Shown in pieces: positions 4,294 to 6,420 of a DNA stretch of 6,420 bases. The stretch covers positions 1 to 6,420 of the forward strand of contig JASHVY010000001.1 of NCBI GenBank assembly GCA_030044345.1, written 5' to 3'. The stretch is from Acetobacteraceae bacterium. Its GTDB lineage: Bacteria; Pseudomonadota; Alphaproteobacteria; Acetobacterales; Acetobacteraceae. Numbering within the stretch: position 1 is the stretch's first letter; each line of letters starts with the position of its first letter. The notes beneath the pieces are model-generated. The model ran no database searches, was not told the DNA's origin, and was given only the letters and a program-made list of their open reading frames with translations. The translations under genes and the position numbers were made by a program.

Positions 4294-6420
4294 CGCCGCG
4301 CACGATCGACCTCGGAGACGCCCGGGGCACTGCGCAGGCCGGCGATGACGTTCGAGAGATGGCCGAGGTCGCGCACTTCGACATCCACGAGCACTTCCGA
4401 AAAATCATGCTGCCGATTGACGATCTTGAGATTCGCCACGGACCCTTCATGCTTGGCGATGGTGTTCGTGAGGGTCGCCAGCATGCCGGCATCGTTGGCG
4501 GCGATGACATTGATCCGCCCGGTATGGCCGGAGCCGATCCTCTCCCTCGCGGTCACGTCAGGATCCCACTCGAGCTCGCGGAAACGCTGCGGGGTCGCGG
4601 CGAAGCTTTCGAGAGTCTGGCAGTCGCGCGTATGGATCGTCACTCCCTTGCCGGTGGTGACGATGCCGACGATCGGGTCGCCCGGCAACGGGTGGCAGCA
4701 TCCCGCATAGTGGACCACCATGCCGCTGATGAGGCCGCGGATCGGCATCTCGGCGTCCGCGGCACGCGGGCGCGCCACGTTGCGTCCGGAGAGATCGGGC
4801 AGCATGCGCGGCGCGCGCGCATCCGGCCGCATTTCGGGATAGGCGGCATGCACGACATCCCGCGCGCCGATGCTGCCGTTGCCGACCGCGATATAGAGCG
4901 CATCGAGCGCCGGCTGCTTGAGCGTCTTGAGCGTGCCTTCGAGCACTTTCTCCTGCCCGTCGAGCCCGTGCTGGCGGAACGCCTTGGCGAGTGTGGCGCG
5001 GCCTTCGTCGAGATAGCGCTGGCGCTCCTGCTGGTGGATGAAGCGGCGGATGCGCGCGCGGGCCTTGCCGGTGACGACGAAGCGGTACCATTGCGGTGAG
5101 GGCGTGCCGCCGCGCGCCGTCATGATCTCGACCTGATCGCCGTTCTGCAGCTCGTGGCGGAGCGGCTTGAGCTGGCCGTTCACCTTGGCCCCGACGCAGG
5201 AATCGCCGACCTGGCTGTGCACGGCATAGGCGAAATCCACCGGCGTTGCGCCGCGCGGAAGCTGGATCAGCCGCCCCTTGGGAGTGAAGCAGAAGACCTG
5301 GTCTTCATAGAGCTCGAGCTTGGTGTTCTCGAGAAACTCGTCCGGCGCGCTGGAATTTTCCAGGATCTCGAGCAGGTCCTGGACCCACCGGAAATGCCGC
5401 ACTTCCTCGTTCGGCGTCCGGCCCTCCTTGTAGAGCCAGTGCGCTGCGACACCGGCCTCCGCCACCTCATGCATCTCGCGCGTGCGGATCTGCACCTCGA
5501 TCTTCTGGTTGCGGGGCTCGCGCAGGGTGACGCAGGTGTGCAGGCTTTGATAGCCATTTGATTTCGGGGTCGAAATATAATCCTTGAAGCGGCCGGCGAC
5601 CACCGGATAGGCGGCATGCACGGCTCCGAGCGCCATGTAGCAGGCTTCGCGCGTCGGCACGACGATGCGGAACGCCATGATGTCGGAAAGCTTGTCGAGC
5701 TCGACATTGCGCTTCCGCATCTTTTCCCAGATCGAGAAGGGGGATTTTTCCCGCCCCGTGACCTCGAGCACCTGCACCCCGGCATCGGAGCAGACGCGGG
5801 CGAGCTCGGTGCGCACCTCCTCGATCACGTCCTCGCCCTGGCCGCGCAGCAGATTGAGCCGTGCCTGGACGCTGTGGTACGCCTCGGGTTGCAGCTCGCG
5901 GAAAGAGAGCGTCTGCAGCTCCGTCTTCATCGCGTCCATGCCGATCCGCTCGGCGAGCGGAGCATAGATCTCCATCGTCTCGCGGGCGATGCGCTGGCGC
6001 CGCTCGCGGTCCTGCACGAAGCCGAGCGTGCGCATATTGTGCAGCCGGTCGGCGAGCTTGACCAGAAGGACACGGATGTCCTTGCTCATCGCGAGAACGA
6101 GCTTGCGGAAATTCTCCGCCTCGCGATTCTCTTCCGAAGAAAGTGCCAGCCGCGAGAGCTTGGTCACCCCGTCAACGAGGCCGGCAATCTCGGGGCCGAA
6201 CCGCTGCTCGATCTCGGGAAGCCCGATCTGGGTGTCCTCGACGACATCGTGCAGCAAGGCGGTGACGATGCTCGCCGTATCCAGCCGGTAGCCCGCTAGC
6301 ATGTCGGCGACCGCGAGGGGATGGGTGATATAGGGATCGCCGTTCTCGCGCCGCTGCGCCCCATGCGCCTTCATCGCCAGCACATAGGCGGCGTCGATCA
6401 GCGTGGTGCTCGCCTTGGGA
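4290..6420 (-). CDS. rsh: Bifunctional (p)ppGpp synthetase/hydrolase (RelA/SpoT homologue), 5' end outside window
   Basis: This enzyme makes (p)ppGpp from ATP and GDP/GTP during starvation and hydrolyses it again, controlling the stringent response. The frame remains open to the right edge; 709 residues are visible, counted from the first full codon, and I estimate about 20 N-terminal residues are missing. The HD hydrolase domain has H33 (ITHP), H57-D58 (LLHDVVED) and D124 (KLADRLHN), so it looks active. The synthetase domain has GREK at 222-225, D246 (SDIMAFR), STPKSNGYQSLH, and E308 (IEVQIRT), so both activities seem intact. A TGS domain follows at about 375-436, then a cysteine-containing region with GCCHP (573-577) and C600, and a C-terminal ACT domain at about 634-709. 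Retention of the HD metal ligands argues for a bifunctional Rsh rather than a RelA-type synthetase. The TAG stop lies inside a 10-bp tandem repeat. Confidence 0.96.
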   Translation of the reverse strand, partial: PKASTTLIDAAYVLAMKAHGAQRRENGDPYITHPLAVADMLAGYRLDTASIVTALLHDVVEDTQIGLPEIEQRFGPEIAGLVDGVTKLSRLALSSEENREAENFRKLVLAMSKDIRVLLVKLADRLHNMRTLGFVQDRERRQRIARETMEIYAPLAERIGMDAMKTELQTLSFRELQPEAYHSVQARLNLLRGQGEDVIEEVRTELARVCSDAGVQVLEVTGREKSPFSIWEKMRKRNVELDKLSDIMAFRIVVPTREACYMALGAVHAAYPVVAGRFKDYISTPKSNGYQSLHTCVTLREPRNQKIEVQIRTREMHEVAEAGVAAHWLYKEGRTPNEEVRHFRWVQDLLEILENSSAPDEFLENTKLELYEDQVFCFTPKGRLIQLPRGATPVDFAYAVHSQVGDSCVGAKVNGQLKPLRHELQNGDQVEIMTARGGTPSPQWYRFVVTGKARARIRRFIHQQERQRYLDEGRATLAKAFRQHGLDGQEKVLEGTLKTLKQPALDALYIAVGNGSIGARDVVHAAYPEMRPDARAPRMLPDLSGRNVARPRAADAEMPIRGLISGMVVHYAGCCHPLPGDPIVGIVTTGKGVTIHTRDCQTLESFAATPQRFRELEWDPDVTARERIGSGHTGRINVIAANDAGMLATLTNTIAKHEGSVANLKIVNRQHDFSEVLVDVEVRDLGHLSNVIAGLRSAPGVSEVDRARR

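Noticed and set aside
2987..4348. A 453-codon open frame on the plus strand opposite lepB and acpS
   Set aside because: It runs antisense through two well-identified genes and the gap between them, and has no recognisable domain. Long antisense frames are expected opposite GC-rich genes, where stop codons are rare.
4284..6299. Plus-strand open frames opposite rsh (4284-5099, 5154-5561, 5616-6299)
   Set aside because: All lie within the rsh coding region, whose protein domains are complete and clearly recognised.
1..6420. Mobile element, defence system, CRISPR array or horizontally acquired island
   Set aside because: Every gene is a conserved core gene, base composition and codon style look even throughout, and no terminal repeats, integrase or spaced repeats are visible.

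Overview
The window is a compact, GC-rich stretch in which all seven genes lie on the minus strand. In transcription order (from high to low coordinates) they are rsh (5' end outside the window), acpS, lepB, rnc, era, recO and parC (3' end outside the window). This order, the single-membrane-segment LepB with an aromatic C-terminus, the one bifunctional RelA/SpoT-type enzyme and the recO-parC junction point to an alphaproteobacterium. The sequence does not let me name an order with confidence; a Rhodospirillales/Acetobacterales or Rhizobiales relative would fit.

Layout: rsh fills 4290-6420. A 19-bp gap carrying a 10-bp tandem duplication leads to acpS (3824-4270). An 84-bp gap, the only real intergenic space, follows; it holds a possible promoter and two small inverted repeats. 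lepB (2984-3739) is separated by 19 bp from rnc (2248-2964). After that the genes overlap: rnc/era by ATGA, era/recO by TGATG, and recO/parC by 28 bp. parC runs off the left edge. No stretch over 300 bases lacks a gene, and I see no tRNA, rRNA, CRISPR array, insertion sequence or phage gene.

How the genes fit together: this looks like a core growth operon. Rsh makes and degrades (p)ppGpp. AcpS activates acyl carrier protein for lipid synthesis. LepB removes signal peptides from exported proteins. RNase III and Era act in rRNA processing and 30S assembly. RecO works in recombinational repair, and ParC separates daughter chromosomes. Sense-strand annotation explains nearly every base. The long plus-strand open frames are antisense shadows of these genes.

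I found no new biological system here. The observations worth a second look are small: a valine at the quinolone-contact position of ParC, a non-standard G3 motif in Era, a GC-rich hairpin and codon repeat inside rnc, a tandem duplication at the rsh/acpS junction where many relatives carry pdxJ, the acpS-lepB regulatory gap, and the recO/parC overlap.
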